Shown here: piece by piece, positions 25,217 through 33,616 of the stretch
How positions within the stretch are numbered: the first letter of the stretch is position 1
Layout of the letters: each line of letters opens with the position of its first letter
DNA from: Bin87 sp965221295
Lineage (GTDB): Bacteria; Chloroflexota; Dehalococcoidia; Lucifugimonadales; UBA3495
NCBI GenBank assembly: GCA_965221295.1
Contig: OZ244879.1
Coordinates: forward strand, 372,001-436,000
Length of the DNA: 64,000 nucleotides
Reading direction: 5' to 3'
The notes under the pieces: generated by a model
Told to the model about the DNA's origin: nothing
Database searches by the model: none
Seen by the model: the letters and a program-made list of their open reading frames with translations, nothing else
Position numbers and translations under genes: made by a program

Positions 25217-25843
25217 CTACCTCGAGTAATACTCGACGATGAGACGAGAGTTGATCGTGTCCGGCAGCTCATTGTCCGGCGGCAGAGACACCACTTGACC
25301 TTCCATCTTCGAGAGGTCCAGCGACAACCAGGTTGGCAACGTTCGCCTGGGCAGGCCCTCGGTCCGTTCGGCAAAGAAGTCTCTACCCTTGGAGCTTTCG
25401 GTCCACGATATCGTCTGACCGGGTTTGACCAGGAAGGACGGTATGTCGGTTTTGCGCCCGTTGACAGCGAAATGGCCGTGTTGCACCATCTGACGCGCCT
25501 GTTTGCGGGAATCGGCGAATCCGAAGTGATAGATCACGTTGTCCAGCCGGCGTTCCAAGGTGCGCAGCAAGTTGTTCCCAGAGATTCCGGGAGCGTCGAA
25601 AGCGTCGCTCATGTACTTGCGGAACTGACCTTCCATGATGCCATACATCTGGCGGGCCTTTTGCTTTTCCCGCAGGTGAACGCCGTAGTCGGAAACTCGG
25701 CGTCGCCGGTTCCCGCCACCGCCTGGAGGCGTGTGGCGACGTTCGATGGCGCATCGCGGGGAAAAACAACGTTCGCCTTTCAGGAACAGTTTTTCGCCGG
25801 CGCGGCGGCAAAGGCGACAGGATGGCCCGGTATATCTACCCAT
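25217..25843 (-). CDS. rpsD: Ribosomal protein uS4 (zinc-binding type)
   Basis: 208 aa. The N terminus carries a four-Cys zinc motif (CRLC ... CFSPRC), the C+ form. The S4 RNA-binding domain follows with LERRLDNVIYHFGFADSRKQARQMVQHGHFAVNG-type residues. It is an assembly initiator for the 30S body and often an autoregulator of the alpha operon. It follows rpsK after 72 nt and precedes rpoA by 7 nt. Confidence 0.98.
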   Translation of the reverse strand: MGRYTGPSCRLCRRAGEKLFLKGERCFSPRCAIERRHTPPGGGGNRRRRVSDYGVHLREKQKARQMYGIMEGQFRKYMSDAFDAPGISGNNLLRTLERRLDNVIYHFGFADSRKQARQMVQHGHFAVNGRKTDIPSFLVKPGQTISWTESSKGRDFFAERTEGLPRRTLPTWLSLDLSKMEGQVVSLPPDNELPDTINSRLIVEYYSR

Positions 25844-25915
25844 TTCAGTCTTTCCGTTTTGGTGTGGGTTTAGGGCCCCGGACAGAGCCGGGGGTGTGAA
25901 TGGCTGGTCGTCAGG

Positions 25916-26299
25916 TTAGACCCGGCGACGCTTGGGCGGCCGCACCCCGTTGTGGGGTATCGGCGTTACGTCCCTGATGCTGGTGACGTAGAGGCCGGCG
26001 CCCTGAAGCGCGCGGATGGCGGGTTCTCGCCCGGAACCTGGACCTTTGATGTAGACGTCGATGTTCCGCATGCCCATGTCAACGCCGCGACGAGCGGCCT
26101 GCTCGGCGGCCCGTTGGGCGGCGAAGGCCGTTCCCTTGCGGGAGCCACGAAACCCCACGGTGCCGGCGCTGGTCGAGGCCACGACATTGCCGTCCGGGTC
26201 GGTGAGGCTGACCAACGTATTGTTGAAGGTGGAATAGATGTAGGCGCGTCCCTGTGGGATCGAACGGCGTTCTCGCCGGCGGGCACGTGGTCGGGGCAT
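25916..26299 (-). CDS. rpsK: Ribosomal protein uS11
   Basis: 127 aa platform protein. Contains AYIYSTFNNTLVSLTD, STSAGTVGFRGSRKGTAFAAQ and the C-terminal SIRDVTPIPHNGVRPPKRRRV, which is nearly invariant in bacteria. It sits between rpsM and rpsD as in most bacterial alpha operons. Confidence 0.98.
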   Translation of the reverse strand: MPRPRARRRERRSIPQGRAYIYSTFNNTLVSLTDPDGNVVASTSAGTVGFRGSRKGTAFAAQRAAEQAARRGVDMGMRNIDVYIKGPGSGREPAIRALQGAGLYVTSIRDVTPIPHNGVRPPKRRRV

Positions 26300-26365
26300 G
26301 GGGGATTACCTCTTGGGTTCGGTTTAGTTGTGGCTGGCCGTGGTTCCGGCGATCGAGCTCGGCGG

Positions 26366-26758
26366 CTACTTCTTGCCGCCGGTGCGGCGACCGCGCCCAG
26401 CGACGGTGCGCCTGGCGCCCTTGCGCGAACGGGCGTTGGTTCGGGTCCGTTGGCCGTGCACCGGGAGGTTCCGGCGATGCCGCAAGCCGCGGTAGCTGCC
26501 GATGTCGATCAGGCGACGGATGTTTTCGTTGTTCTCCCGACGCAGGTCGCCCTCGGTAATGTAGTCCTGGTCAACGATCACCCGGATGCGGTCAAGCTGT
26601 TCATCGGACAATTCACTCATGCGCGGCGGCATGTCCATGTCCAAGTTGGCCTTGCCGACGATCTCAATGGCCTTGGTCGGTCCTATTCCGTAGATGCTGC
26701 GGAGCGCGATGTGCGCGCGCTTCCGGTCTGGCACGTCAACTCCGGCGATGCGAACCAT
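26366..26758 (-). CDS. rpsM: Ribosomal protein uS13
   Basis: 130 aa head protein contacting the P-site tRNA through its C-terminal tail. Signatures: RIAGVDVPDRKRAHIALRSIYGIG, YRGLRHRRNLPVHGQRTRTNARSRKG. The tail is extended and very basic (RTVAGRGRRTGGKK). It follows rpmJ by about 70 nt. Confidence 0.98.
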   Translation of the reverse strand: MVRIAGVDVPDRKRAHIALRSIYGIGPTKAIEIVGKANLDMDMPPRMSELSDEQLDRIRVIVDQDYITEGDLRRENNENIRRLIDIGSYRGLRHRRNLPVHGQRTRTNARSRKGARRTVAGRGRRTGGKK

Positions 26759-26828
26759 GGCTACTCTCCTGCTGTGCTGGTGAACGTGGTCGATGAGTAT
26801 CCCAAGCCGGCCGTCTGGGCCGACGGGT

Positions 26829-26942
26829 TTACCCCTGACGTTGGATGTGCTTGCTGTTGAAGCAGATGATGCGCACTCTGCCCTTGCGCCGAATTACCCG
26901 GCAACGGTCGCAGCGTGGCTTTACCGATGCAGACACTTTCAT
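26829..26942 (-). CDS. rpmJ: Ribosomal protein bL36 (zinc-ribbon form)
   Basis: 37 aa, short enough to be missed by length-filtered gene finding. The translation starts MKVSASVKPRCDRCRVIRRK, continues GRVRIICFNSKHIQRQG and stops with TAA. The zinc ligands are CxxC (residues 11 and 14), then Cys27 and His32, the canonical C+ pattern. It lies between infA and rpsM, its normal place in bacteria. Confidence 0.96.
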   Translation of the reverse strand: MKVSASVKPRCDRCRVIRRKGRVRIICFNSKHIQRQG

Positions 26943-26960
26943 GATCGTCCTCTCTTGCGC

Positions 26961-27179
26961 TTACTTGAAGCGGTAGGTGATCCGCCCGCGGGTGAGGTCA
27001 TATGGCGAAAGTTCCACCAGTACCCGGTCGCCGGGGAGCACGCGGATGAAGTGCATCCGGATTTTCCCAGAGATATGGGCCAGCACCTGGTGGTCGTTGG
27101 GCAGCTCCACGCGGAACATCCCGTTGGGCAGCGCTTCGGTCACCTGGGCTTCTACCTCGATTGCTTCTTTCTTAGCCAT
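26961..27179 (-). CDS. infA: Translation initiation factor IF-1
   Basis: 72 aa single OB-fold. Family phrases: VTEALPNGMFRVELPNDHQVLAHISGKIR and RVLPGDRVLVELSPYDLTRGRITYRFK are nearly consensus. It blocks the A site during initiation. It lies between map and rpmJ, 18 nt before the latter. Confidence 0.98.
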   Translation of the reverse strand: MAKKEAIEVEAQVTEALPNGMFRVELPNDHQVLAHISGKIRMHFIRVLPGDRVLVELSPYDLTRGRITYRFK

Positions 27180-27233
27180 AAAATGCCTGCTTTCGCGGCG
27201 CTGGCTCGGTGAGAGGGCAGCGTCGCGTTCGGA

Positions 27234-28043
27234 TCAGTCGTGGAATGTCAGAATCTTTGGTCCGTCTTCAGTTATGGCGAGGGTGTGCTCGAAATGCGCC
27301 GACATGGCGCCATCGGCCGTCACCACCGTCCAGTCGTCATCCAGAATTTTGGTGTCTCCGGTTCCCAAATTCAGCATTGGCTCGATGCAGATGCACATGC
27401 CAGGCCGTAACAGGACACCCTTGCCCGGTTCGCCGTAATTGGGCACCTGCGGATCTTCGTGGAGGAAGCGACCGATGCCGTGGCCGACGAACTGTCGAAC
27501 CAAACCGTATCCCCGCTCCAGCGCGTAGGCTTCCACCGCGGCGCCGATGTCGCCAACGCGGTTGCCGGGCTGAGCGGCGGCGATACCTTCATACAGGCTG
27601 GCTTTCGTGTCATCCACCAACTTTTGCGTAGCGTCATCGATTTCGCCCACGGGCACCGAGATTGCGGCGTCCCCGATGAATCCGTCAATTGTGGCGCCGA
27701 CGTCCATCTTGATTACGTCGCCGGTCTTCAGCGCCCGTTTGCCCGGGATTCCGTGGACGATTTCCTCGTTTACCGAAGCGCAGATGGCGCCGGGGAATCC
27801 CTGGTAACCGAGAAATGCGGGAATGGCTCCCATGCTGCGAATATGCCGGTCTGCGATGCGGTTGAGTTCGCCGGTGGTTATGCCGGGTTCAACCGATTTT
27901 CTGAGCAGCGCCAGCGTAGAGCCAACGATGCCGCCGGCCCGCTCCATCGCTTTTAGCTCCCGGCGAGACTTGATGGTGATCCCCCCGGTGTAAGTAGAAG
28001 GCGAGTTGGAGGCGGTTTGTCTTCTTTGATTACCATTCACCAT
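27234..28043 (-). CDS. map: Methionine aminopeptidase, type I
   Basis: 269 aa. Removes initiator Met. Dinuclear metal ligands are seen in KMDVGATIDGFIGDAA (two Asp), GHGIGRFLHEDPQ (His), CICIEPM (Glu) and SAHFEHTLAIT (Glu). The catalytic core begins near residue 22 (IKSRRELKAMERAG); the first 20 residues (Gln/Ser/Thr-rich) are an unusual extension and the true start could be internal. It lies 5 nt after adk, ahead of infA. Confidence 0.95.
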   Translation of the reverse strand: MVNGNQRRQTASNSPSTYTGGITIKSRRELKAMERAGGIVGSTLALLRKSVEPGITTGELNRIADRHIRSMGAIPAFLGYQGFPGAICASVNEEIVHGIPGKRALKTGDVIKMDVGATIDGFIGDAAISVPVGEIDDATQKLVDDTKASLYEGIAAAQPGNRVGDIGAAVEAYALERGYGLVRQFVGHGIGRFLHEDPQVPNYGEPGKGVLLRPGMCICIEPMLNLGTGDTKILDDDWTVVTADGAMSAHFEHTLAITEDGPKILTFHD

Positions 28044-28048
28044 TATGA

Positions 28049-28738
28049 TTATACCTCACCCGTCAAGCCCAGGGCTTGAAGTATCAGGTTGTTGACCGAT
28101 TCAACCGCTCCCTCCCCCGGTATATCAGCCAAAATCCCTTCCTCACGGTAGAAATCCAGAACCGGCGCGGTCTCCTCCCGGTAAACGGTTAGCCGTTTGG
28201 CCACCGCTTGCGGGGCGTCGTCATCGCGTTGGTAGATTTCACCTCCGTCAGGACATTCATCGCACCGCGTGGGCCGAGCGCCGGAAACCGGATCCCTGGT
28301 GAACGGCTTTTGACAGTTGCGACAGATGTAACGATTGCTGAGACGGCGAATCAGTTCATCGTCGTCCACTTTGATGTGCACCACTCGTTCGATTCGCTGG
28401 TTCCGTTGCTCCAGTTCTGATTCCAGCGCCCGGGCCTGATTCGTGGTCCGCGGGAATCCGTCGAGCATGAACCCGCGGTCGTCCTCGATGTTGGCGATGC
28501 GTTCCAATACCATCTCTATGGTCACTTCGTCCGGAACCAACACGCCTCGGTTCATGTAATTCCGCGCCAATTGGCCCAGTTCTGTGCCGTTGGCGAGGTG
28601 GTGGCGAAACAGTTCGCCGGAGCTAACGTGGTCGACTGGCAGCCGTTCTTTGAGCAACTGGGCCTGGGTACCTTTGCCGGCGCCCGGCGGCCCAAATAGG
28701 ATCAATCTCAGGTTCGCAGCCGGCTCGGCCCCGGTCAT
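28049..28738 (-). CDS. adk: Adenylate kinase with zinc-binding lid
   Basis: 229 aa. P-loop GPPGAGKGTQ near residue 16, NMP-binding and DGFPRTTNQA motifs, and a LID domain carrying CRNC ... CDEC, the four-Cys zinc type. It equilibrates ATP, ADP and AMP. The ATG at 28738 overlaps the secY stop by 4 nt (ATGA), so longer reading-frame extensions into secY are false. Confidence 0.97.
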   Translation of the reverse strand: MTGAEPAANLRLILFGPPGAGKGTQAQLLKERLPVDHVSSGELFRHHLANGTELGQLARNYMNRGVLVPDEVTIEMVLERIANIEDDRGFMLDGFPRTTNQARALESELEQRNQRIERVVHIKVDDDELIRRLSNRYICRNCQKPFTRDPVSGARPTRCDECPDGGEIYQRDDDAPQAVAKRLTVYREETAPVLDFYREEGILADIPGEGAVESVNNLILQALGLTGEV

Positions 28739-30066
28739 CGCAAGAATCCCTCGTAGTTGCGCATCATCAACTGCGCTTCCAGCTGGCGTAGGGTATCCAG
28801 ACCCACGCCAACCATGATGAGCAGGCTGGTGCTGCTGAGGGCGATGGCTTCGACGTTGGTGATCAGCGACGCGATGTACGGCACGATGGCGATGAATCCC
28901 AGGAACAGGGCGCCGCCCAAGGTGAGCCGAACAATGACCCGGTTCAGGTAGTCCTGGGTCGGCCGGCCCGGCCGGATGCCCAGCACAAAGCCGCCGTTGC
29001 GTTGCAGATTCTCTGCGATGTTCTGCTGTTGAAAGACCACCAGCGTGTAGAAAAAGGTAAACGCGACCACCAGGAAGAAGGCCAGCACCCAATAGGCGGG
29101 CCCGGCCGGGCTGAGCGCCGTCTGCATGTTTCCAGCCAAGTTGCCCAGGAACCCGCCCGCAGAACTGAGATACTGGGCCACTGTTCCGGGCAGAATCACG
29201 ATTGAAAAGGCGAAAATCAAAGGGATCATGCCCGCCGAGTTGATTCTCAGCGGGATGTAGGTGGAGCCCGATTGCCGATACATTTGGCCGCCCCGGAATA
29301 TGCTGCGACCATACTGCACCGGTATGCGCCGATGGGCTTCGTTGAAAACGACGATGAGGGCGATTATCAAGAGGCCGATCAGCGCGAAGAAGAAAATGCC
29401 GATGATGTTGTCTCGATCCAGGAAGCCGGTGGCCAGCAGTCCGGGGAAGCCGACTACGATGCCGGCGAATATGATAAGAGAAATCCCGTTTCCGATGCCA
29501 CGTTCCGTGATCAGTTCGCCCAACCACACCAGGAACATCGTTCCCGCGGTCATTGAGAACACTGCGGCCATGGTTGGCAGCAAGGCGTCGCCGGTGAGCC
29601 CCACGTTGGTCAGCACGTTGGACTGCTGCAGTAGAATCAACTGAGCGAAGGCCTGGGCGATGGCGATGGGAACCGTGCTCCAGTGGGTGATGCGGTTCAT
29701 CTTGATGCGGCCGGCTTCACCCTCTCGCGACATATTCTGCAGCGCCGGTATCACCGGGGTCAGCAGCTGCATGATGATAGACGCGGTGATGTAAGGGAAC
29801 ACGCCCAGGGCGACGATGCTCATCCGCGCCAGCGCGCCGCCGGAAAACAGGTCGAGGAATTGCAGCAGCTGGTTGTTGCTGAACAGGTTGCCCAACGCGG
29901 CCGCGTCGAGGCCCGGGATGGGAATGTGGGCCACCAAACGATAGACGGCCAGCATCCCCAGCGTGAACAGGATCTTCGCCCGCAAATCGGGCACGCTGAA
30001 AGCGTCGAATGCCGCTTGAACCAGTCGCGGCCACCTGCCGCCGCTCTGGGCCTCAGATTGGATCAT
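28735..30066 (-). CDS. secY: Preprotein translocase subunit SecY
   Basis: 443 aa with ten hydrophobic segments. SecY signatures: LGVFPYITASIIMQLL in TM2, the plug region after PIPGLDAAAL, and TAGTMFLVWLGELITERGIGNGISLIIFAGI in the middle. The C-terminal RQLEAQLMMRNYEGFLR is the conserved cytoplasmic tail. It forms the SecYEG channel. It lies 45 nt after rplO and overlaps adk by 4 nt. Confidence 0.98.
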   Translation of the reverse strand: MIQSEAQSGGRWPRLVQAAFDAFSVPDLRAKILFTLGMLAVYRLVAHIPIPGLDAAALGNLFSNNQLLQFLDLFSGGALARMSIVALGVFPYITASIIMQLLTPVIPALQNMSREGEAGRIKMNRITHWSTVPIAIAQAFAQLILLQQSNVLTNVGLTGDALLPTMAAVFSMTAGTMFLVWLGELITERGIGNGISLIIFAGIVVGFPGLLATGFLDRDNIIGIFFFALIGLLIIALIVVFNEAHRRIPVQYGRSIFRGGQMYRQSGSTYIPLRINSAGMIPLIFAFSIVILPGTVAQYLSSAGGFLGNLAGNMQTALSPAGPAYWVLAFFLVVAFTFFYTLVVFQQQNIAENLQRNGGFVLGIRPGRPTQDYLNRVIVRLTLGGALFLGFIAIVPYIASLITNVEAIALSSTSLLIMVGVGLDTLRQLEAQLMMRNYEGFLR

Positions 30067-30111
30067 GCTTGCTGTAACTCGCGCGTTGGTGTGGCGCTTG
30101 CCATCGTCGGT

Positions 30112-30558
30112 TTAGATTTCTACGACGGATCCGCCGGCCGCCTCGATTTTGGCGCGGGCCGACGCCGTGAATTTGTGCGCGGTTACCGTCAAAGCGCGGT
30201 CCAGTTCACCGTCGCCCGCGATCTTCACGGGCAGGCTGGTTCGGCGCACGATGCCCAGGGCACGCAAAAGCTCCGGAGTCACCTGAACGCCGGCCTCGAA
30301 ACGTTCTTGCAGGGCGCTCAAATTCACCACTGCATAGTGGGTCTTGTACCGGTTGTTGAATCCCCGCTTCATGGGCAAACCTTTGATCAGCGGCAACTGA
30401 CCGCCCTCAAAGCCGGGCCGTACGCCTTTGCCTGATCGGGATTTCTGGCCCTTCAAGCCGCGTCCGGCGTAACTGCCGCCGCCAGCCGCGTCTCCCCGTC
30501 CAACCCGTTTCCGGTTGCGACGCGCCCCCTTGGGCGGCGCTACTTCGTGCTCCATCAT
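30112..30558 (-). CDS. rplO: Ribosomal protein uL15
   Basis: 148 aa. Signatures: RNRKRVGRGDAAGGGSYAGRGLKGQKSRSG and FEGGQLPLIKGLPMKRGF near the N terminus. The ATG at 30558 (MMEHEV) is chosen over 30597, which would add 13 non-family residues; GGAG lies upstream. It lies between rpmD and secY as in the spc operon. Confidence 0.96.
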   Translation of the reverse strand: MMEHEVAPPKGARRNRKRVGRGDAAGGGSYAGRGLKGQKSRSGKGVRPGFEGGQLPLIKGLPMKRGFNNRYKTHYAVVNLSALQERFEAGVQVTPELLRALGIVRRTSLPVKIAGDGELDRALTVTAHKFTASARAKIEAAGGSVVEI

Positions 30559-30607
30559 GGCTACTAATGCTCCAAATCTGCCCAGGCCGCCACTCAAAAG
30601 GCGTGGC

Positions 30608-30790
30608 CTATTCCACCGGCTCCACCGACACCAAGTGCTGAACCTTCCGCACCATTCCCATGATGGTTGGGCTGTCCTGATGCACCACCGAGTGGTTCAG
30701 TCGCTTCAGGCCCAGGGATTCAACGATGCGCCGTTGGTAGGATGGTCTGCCGATACAGCTCTTCTTCCAGGTGATTTTGATCTCAGCCAT
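30608..30790 (-). CDS. rpmD: Ribosomal protein uL30
   Basis: 60 aa. Family phrase IKITWKKSCIGRPSYQRRIVESLGLKRLNHSVVHQD is clear, followed by the MVRKVQHLVSVEPV tail. The ATG at 30790 lies inside the last 8 nt of rpsE in a different frame, implying coupling; starting at 30802 would add four residues overlapping rpsE further. Confidence 0.95.
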   Translation of the reverse strand: MAEIKITWKKSCIGRPSYQRRIVESLGLKRLNHSVVHQDSPTIMGMVRKVQHLVSVEPVE

Positions 30791-31730
30791 TTCCGTTCTC
30801 ATCCGCCACTGTGGTTGCGTCCTCGGTTTCGGTTTCGGCGGGAGAATCCGTCGCCGGCGCTTCCGCTACCGAGGCCGTCTCGGATTCCGCGGACTCCGGC
30901 GCCGCGTCAGCCGTGGCGACGGCAGCCGGCTCCGGTTCCCCGGGGGATTCGGACGCTGCTTCCGCCGCCGCGGACGGCTCGGCAGGTGGTTCTGGGGTTG
31001 GATCAACCGGCGGTTGCGAAGCCTCTGCCGCTGTTTCGGTAGTTTCGACTGCTGGTTGAGTCGCTTCAGCTGCTGGTTGAGTCGCCTCGGCTGCTGGTTG
31101 AGTCGCCTCGGCTGCTGGTTGAGTCGTTTCGGCGGAGGCTCCGTTTGCTGGCTGATTGAGTCCCAAGCGATTGGCGCGTTCAACCTCCGGGTCCCTGAGC
31201 AAGCTCAGCGCCTCGATGGTTGCCTGGACGATGTTGATGGGATTGCGAGAACCCAGGGACTTGCCGACCACGTCCTGCACGCCGCCCAGTTCCAGCATCG
31301 CGCGCATCGCTCCGGCGGCGATGACGCCGGTGCCCAATGGCGCGGGCTTGATGATCACGATCGACGCGCCCTTGCGCACGGAGATTTCGTGGGGGATGGT
31401 GCTGCCCTTGATGGGAATCTTGATGGCGCTCTTGCGGGCCACCGCGGTTCCCTTGCGAACGGCGTCGGGGATGGCCAACGCCTTGCCCATTCCGGCGCCC
31501 ACCCGGCCCTGGCCGTCGCCGACCACCACCAGGGCGTTGAACCGCAGCCGACGGCCGCCTTTCACCACCTTGGCTATGCGACGGGTGTGGACCACCCGCT
31601 CATTGAATCCGCCGCTGTCGTCTTCGCGTTGCCGTTGTTCACGGTCTCGACCGCGGCCGCCGCGGCCGCCACGGCGTTCGCCGCCGCCCCGATCGCTCCG
31701 TGGGCCTCTGCGCGCTGCTGGGGATACCAT
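30783..31730 (-). CDS. rpsE: Ribosomal protein uS5 with a long repetitive C-terminal tail
   Basis: 315 aa, almost twice the usual 160-170. Residues about 40-190 are a standard uS5 (RRIAKVVKGGRRLRFNALVVVGD, GTGVIAAGAMRAMLELGGVQDVV, GSRNPINIVQATIEAL). The N-terminal 40 residues are Gly/Arg/Asp-rich. From about 191 to the end is a low-complexity Ala/Glu/Pro/Thr tail beginning with AAEATQP repeats encoded by 21-bp DNA repeats (31051-31134). The tail is strongly acidic, opposite in charge to the ribosome-binding core, and is probably disordered. It overlaps rplR by 1 nt and rpmD by 8 nt. Confidence 0.95.
   Translation of the reverse strand: MVSPAARRGPRSDRGGGERRGGRGGRGRDREQRQREDDSGGFNERVVHTRRIAKVVKGGRRLRFNALVVVGDGQGRVGAGMGKALAIPDAVRKGTAVARKSAIKIPIKGSTIPHEISVRKGASIVIIKPAPLGTGVIAAGAMRAMLELGGVQDVVGKSLGSRNPINIVQATIEALSLLRDPEVERANRLGLNQPANGASAETTQPAAEATQPAAEATQPAAEATQPAVETTETAAEASQPPVDPTPEPPAEPSAAAEAASESPGEPEPAAVATADAAPESAESETASVAEAPATDSPAETETEDATTVADENGNG
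31051..31134 (-). repeat. rpsE: 21-bp tandem repeats inside rpsE
   Basis: The plus-strand sequence GCTGGTTGAGTCG recurs at 31051, 31072, 31093 and 31114, exactly 21 bp apart. Read on the minus strand each unit encodes AAEATQP or a variant. Keeping a multiple of three preserves the frame. Confidence 0.9.
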
Positions 31731-32089
31731 CAGAATCTAAGCCCTCCTTCCCTGGCCGCGTCGGCCAATGCCTTAACCCGCCCGTGGAATTGATACCCGC
31801 CGCGGTCGAAGACTACGGCCGTAACGCCGGCGGCAATCGCGCGTTCCGCCACCAGTTTGCCCACCGCCACAGACGCGGCGGTCTTGGGAGTAGCGTCGGC
31901 GCCGTCCAATTCGCTACTGGAGGCCTGGGCCAGGGTATGGCCGCGGGCATCGTCGATCACCTGGGCGTAGATGCTTTTCAGGCTGCGGAACACGCACAGC
32001 CTGGGCCGTTCCGGTGTCCCGATCACTTTGTTTCTCACCCGGCGGTGGCGCACGACGCGCAGCTTCCGGGCGTCCTTGTCTTTGGGCAT
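31730..32089 (-). CDS. rplR: Ribosomal protein uL18
   Basis: 119 aa, binds 5S rRNA. Signatures: RHRRVRNKVIGTPERPRLCVFRS, YAQVIDDARGHTLAQASS, and the C-terminal VFDRGGYQFHGRVKALADAAREGGL. Its stop overlaps the rpsE ATG by one base (TGATG). Confidence 0.97.
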   Translation of the reverse strand: MPKDKDARKLRVVRHRRVRNKVIGTPERPRLCVFRSLKSIYAQVIDDARGHTLAQASSSELDGADATPKTAASVAVGKLVAERAIAAGVTAVVFDRGGYQFHGRVKALADAAREGGLRF

Positions 32090-32127
32090 GTTCAGTTCGC
32101 TCTCAAGTGGGTCCTTTTGCCCTGCGC

Positions 32128-32742
32128 TTAGGCGGCGCGGCGCGCGGCGGCCTTGCCGGGCTTCAGACGCAACACTTCGTCCTGGTAACGGATTCCCTTT
32201 TCCTTGTAGGCGTTGGGCGGGCGCACCCGTCGCACTTTGGCGGCCAACTGGCCCACCTTCTGCTTATCGACCCCGCTGACGTGCACCCGGTTGTTGCCCT
32301 CCACCTGCATGGTCAGGCCGTCTTCAGGGAATATGTCAACCGTGTGGCTATACCCCACGCTCAGCGTGATGCCATCGCCGTTTTGCTGCACCCGGTACCC
32401 GACGCCCATCAACTCCAGCGTCCTGCTGTAACCTTCCGTTACGCCGACCACGGCGTTGGCGATGAGCGAACGGGTCAAACCGTGCAACGAGTGGTGGAAT
32501 TTACGTTCGCTGAGCCGTTCCACGATCACCTGGTTGTCTTCGACGGCGACCTTGACCTCGGGATGGTACTTCTGGGTGACGCTGCCCCGGGGTCCATTGA
32601 CCACGACGCCGCCATAGACCACCTCAACCGTCACTCCGGCTGGCAGTGGTATGGGTTGCCGTCCGACGCGGGAGAGCGGGCGCTCCGCTGGGGGAACCCG
32701 CTCGGCGACGCCGACGCTAACCATTGTTTGATTACCAGACAT
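32128..32742 (-). CDS. rplF: Ribosomal protein uL6 with N-terminal extension
   Basis: 204 aa. The usual start (SRIGKKPI-like SRVGRQPIPLPAGV) appears only at about residue 24, after MSGNQTMVSVGVAERVPPAE-type residues not found in typical uL6. The rest is normal: GPRGSVTQKYHPEV, LMGVGYRVQQNGDGITLSVGYSH, and the C-terminal RRVRPPNAYKEKGIRYQDEV. The upstream ATG at 32742 overlaps rpsH by 11 nt; an internal start near residue 7 is also possible. Confidence 0.95.
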   Translation of the reverse strand: MSGNQTMVSVGVAERVPPAERPLSRVGRQPIPLPAGVTVEVVYGGVVVNGPRGSVTQKYHPEVKVAVEDNQVIVERLSERKFHHSLHGLTRSLIANAVVGVTEGYSRTLELMGVGYRVQQNGDGITLSVGYSHTVDIFPEDGLTMQVEGNNRVHVSGVDKQKVGQLAAKVRRVRPPNAYKEKGIRYQDEVLRLKPGKAAARRAA

Positions 32743-33130
32743 AGCAGACCAACTCTCCTCCGATGCCCTTGCGCCAAGCTTCGTAGCCGGTCATCATGCC
32801 CTGCGAAGTGGACACGATGGCAATGCCTAAGCCGCCGTACACGCGGGGGATTTCGCCGCGGCCAACGTGCACCCGGAGCCCGGGCTTGCTGACTCGCCTC
32901 AGCCCACGGATGGCATTTTGCTCTTCGCCGTTATACAGGAGTTGAATCCGCATGGTCGGGAATTTCTGGTTTCGGGCCAGATCCCAATCGCGGATGTACC
33001 CTTGGGCTTTCAGGATATCGGCAATCGCCGTTTTCACTTTGGATTGTGGCACCAGCACCGTCTGGTGCTTGGCGTGAATTGCATTGCGTATGCGGGTCAG
33101 CATATCCGCAATGGGGTCGTTAATCGGCAT
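32732..33130 (-). CDS. rpsH: Ribosomal protein uS8
   Basis: 132 aa. Signatures: NDPIADMLTRIRNAIHAKHQTVLVPQSKVK and the C-terminal RVYGGLGIAIVSTSQGMMTGYEAW, close to the family STSxGxMT motif. It binds the central domain of 16S rRNA and is a typical spc-operon autoregulator. It overlaps rplF by 11 nt. Confidence 0.97.
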   Translation of the reverse strand: MPINDPIADMLTRIRNAIHAKHQTVLVPQSKVKTAIADILKAQGYIRDWDLARNQKFPTMRIQLLYNGEEQNAIRGLRRVSKPGLRVHVGRGEIPRVYGGLGIAIVSTSQGMMTGYEAWRKGIGGELVCYVW

Positions 33131-33216
33131 CGCGGTACCGCTCCATCAGTGTTGTCTTCTTGTTGCCACCGCGACGCCCGCCGGGGCGGACACCAGCGAT
33201 TCGTTTCCAGCGGCGA

Positions 33217-33522
33217 TTACAGGCTGGCCTTGCGAACGCCGGGCAGCAGGCCGTCCAGCGCCATTTCCCGGAACGCTATGCGGGAAAGGCCAAAATGCCG
33301 AATGTAACCGCGCGGCCGGCCGGTTTTTCCATCGCGGTTGCGAATCCGGTTGGGGTTGGCGTCCTTGGGCAGCAGCGCCAGTTTTTGCCTGGCCTCGAAC
33401 CGCTCCCGCAGGGGTCGCGACAGGTCCCGCGCCTGGGTCAGCAGGGCGGCCCGCTCGTTGGCGTATTTGGCTACCGTGCGTTTCCGTCGTTCGTTCTTCG
33501 CAATGGACGATTTCTTGGCCAA
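33217..33522 (-). CDS. rpsN: Ribosomal protein uS14 (long, zinc-independent form)
   Basis: 101 aa long form. The CxxC-x(n)-CxxC zinc ribbon of the short form is absent, replaced by NRIRNRDGKTGRPRGYIRHFGLSRIAFREMALDGLLPGV. This C- version coexists with C+ forms of uS4 and bL36 in the same operon, so zinc independence is not a general property here. It lies between rplE and rpsH. Confidence 0.96.
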   Translation of the reverse strand: MAKKSSIAKNERRKRTVAKYANERAALLTQARDLSRPLRERFEARQKLALLPKDANPNRIRNRDGKTGRPRGYIRHFGLSRIAFREMALDGLLPGVRKASL

Positions 33523-33616
33523 GATGCCTTCTCCGAGGTTCTTAGATTTCGGGCTCGTTGTGGTCCCGCCTACACTGAACAGGTGATCGCGGGATTACCG
33601 TATGGCGAATCACAAC

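Noticed and set aside
28739..29527. Extension of adk into a 492-residue protein
   Set aside because: The extra part is the shadow of secY in another frame; adk starts at the ATG overlapping the secY stop.
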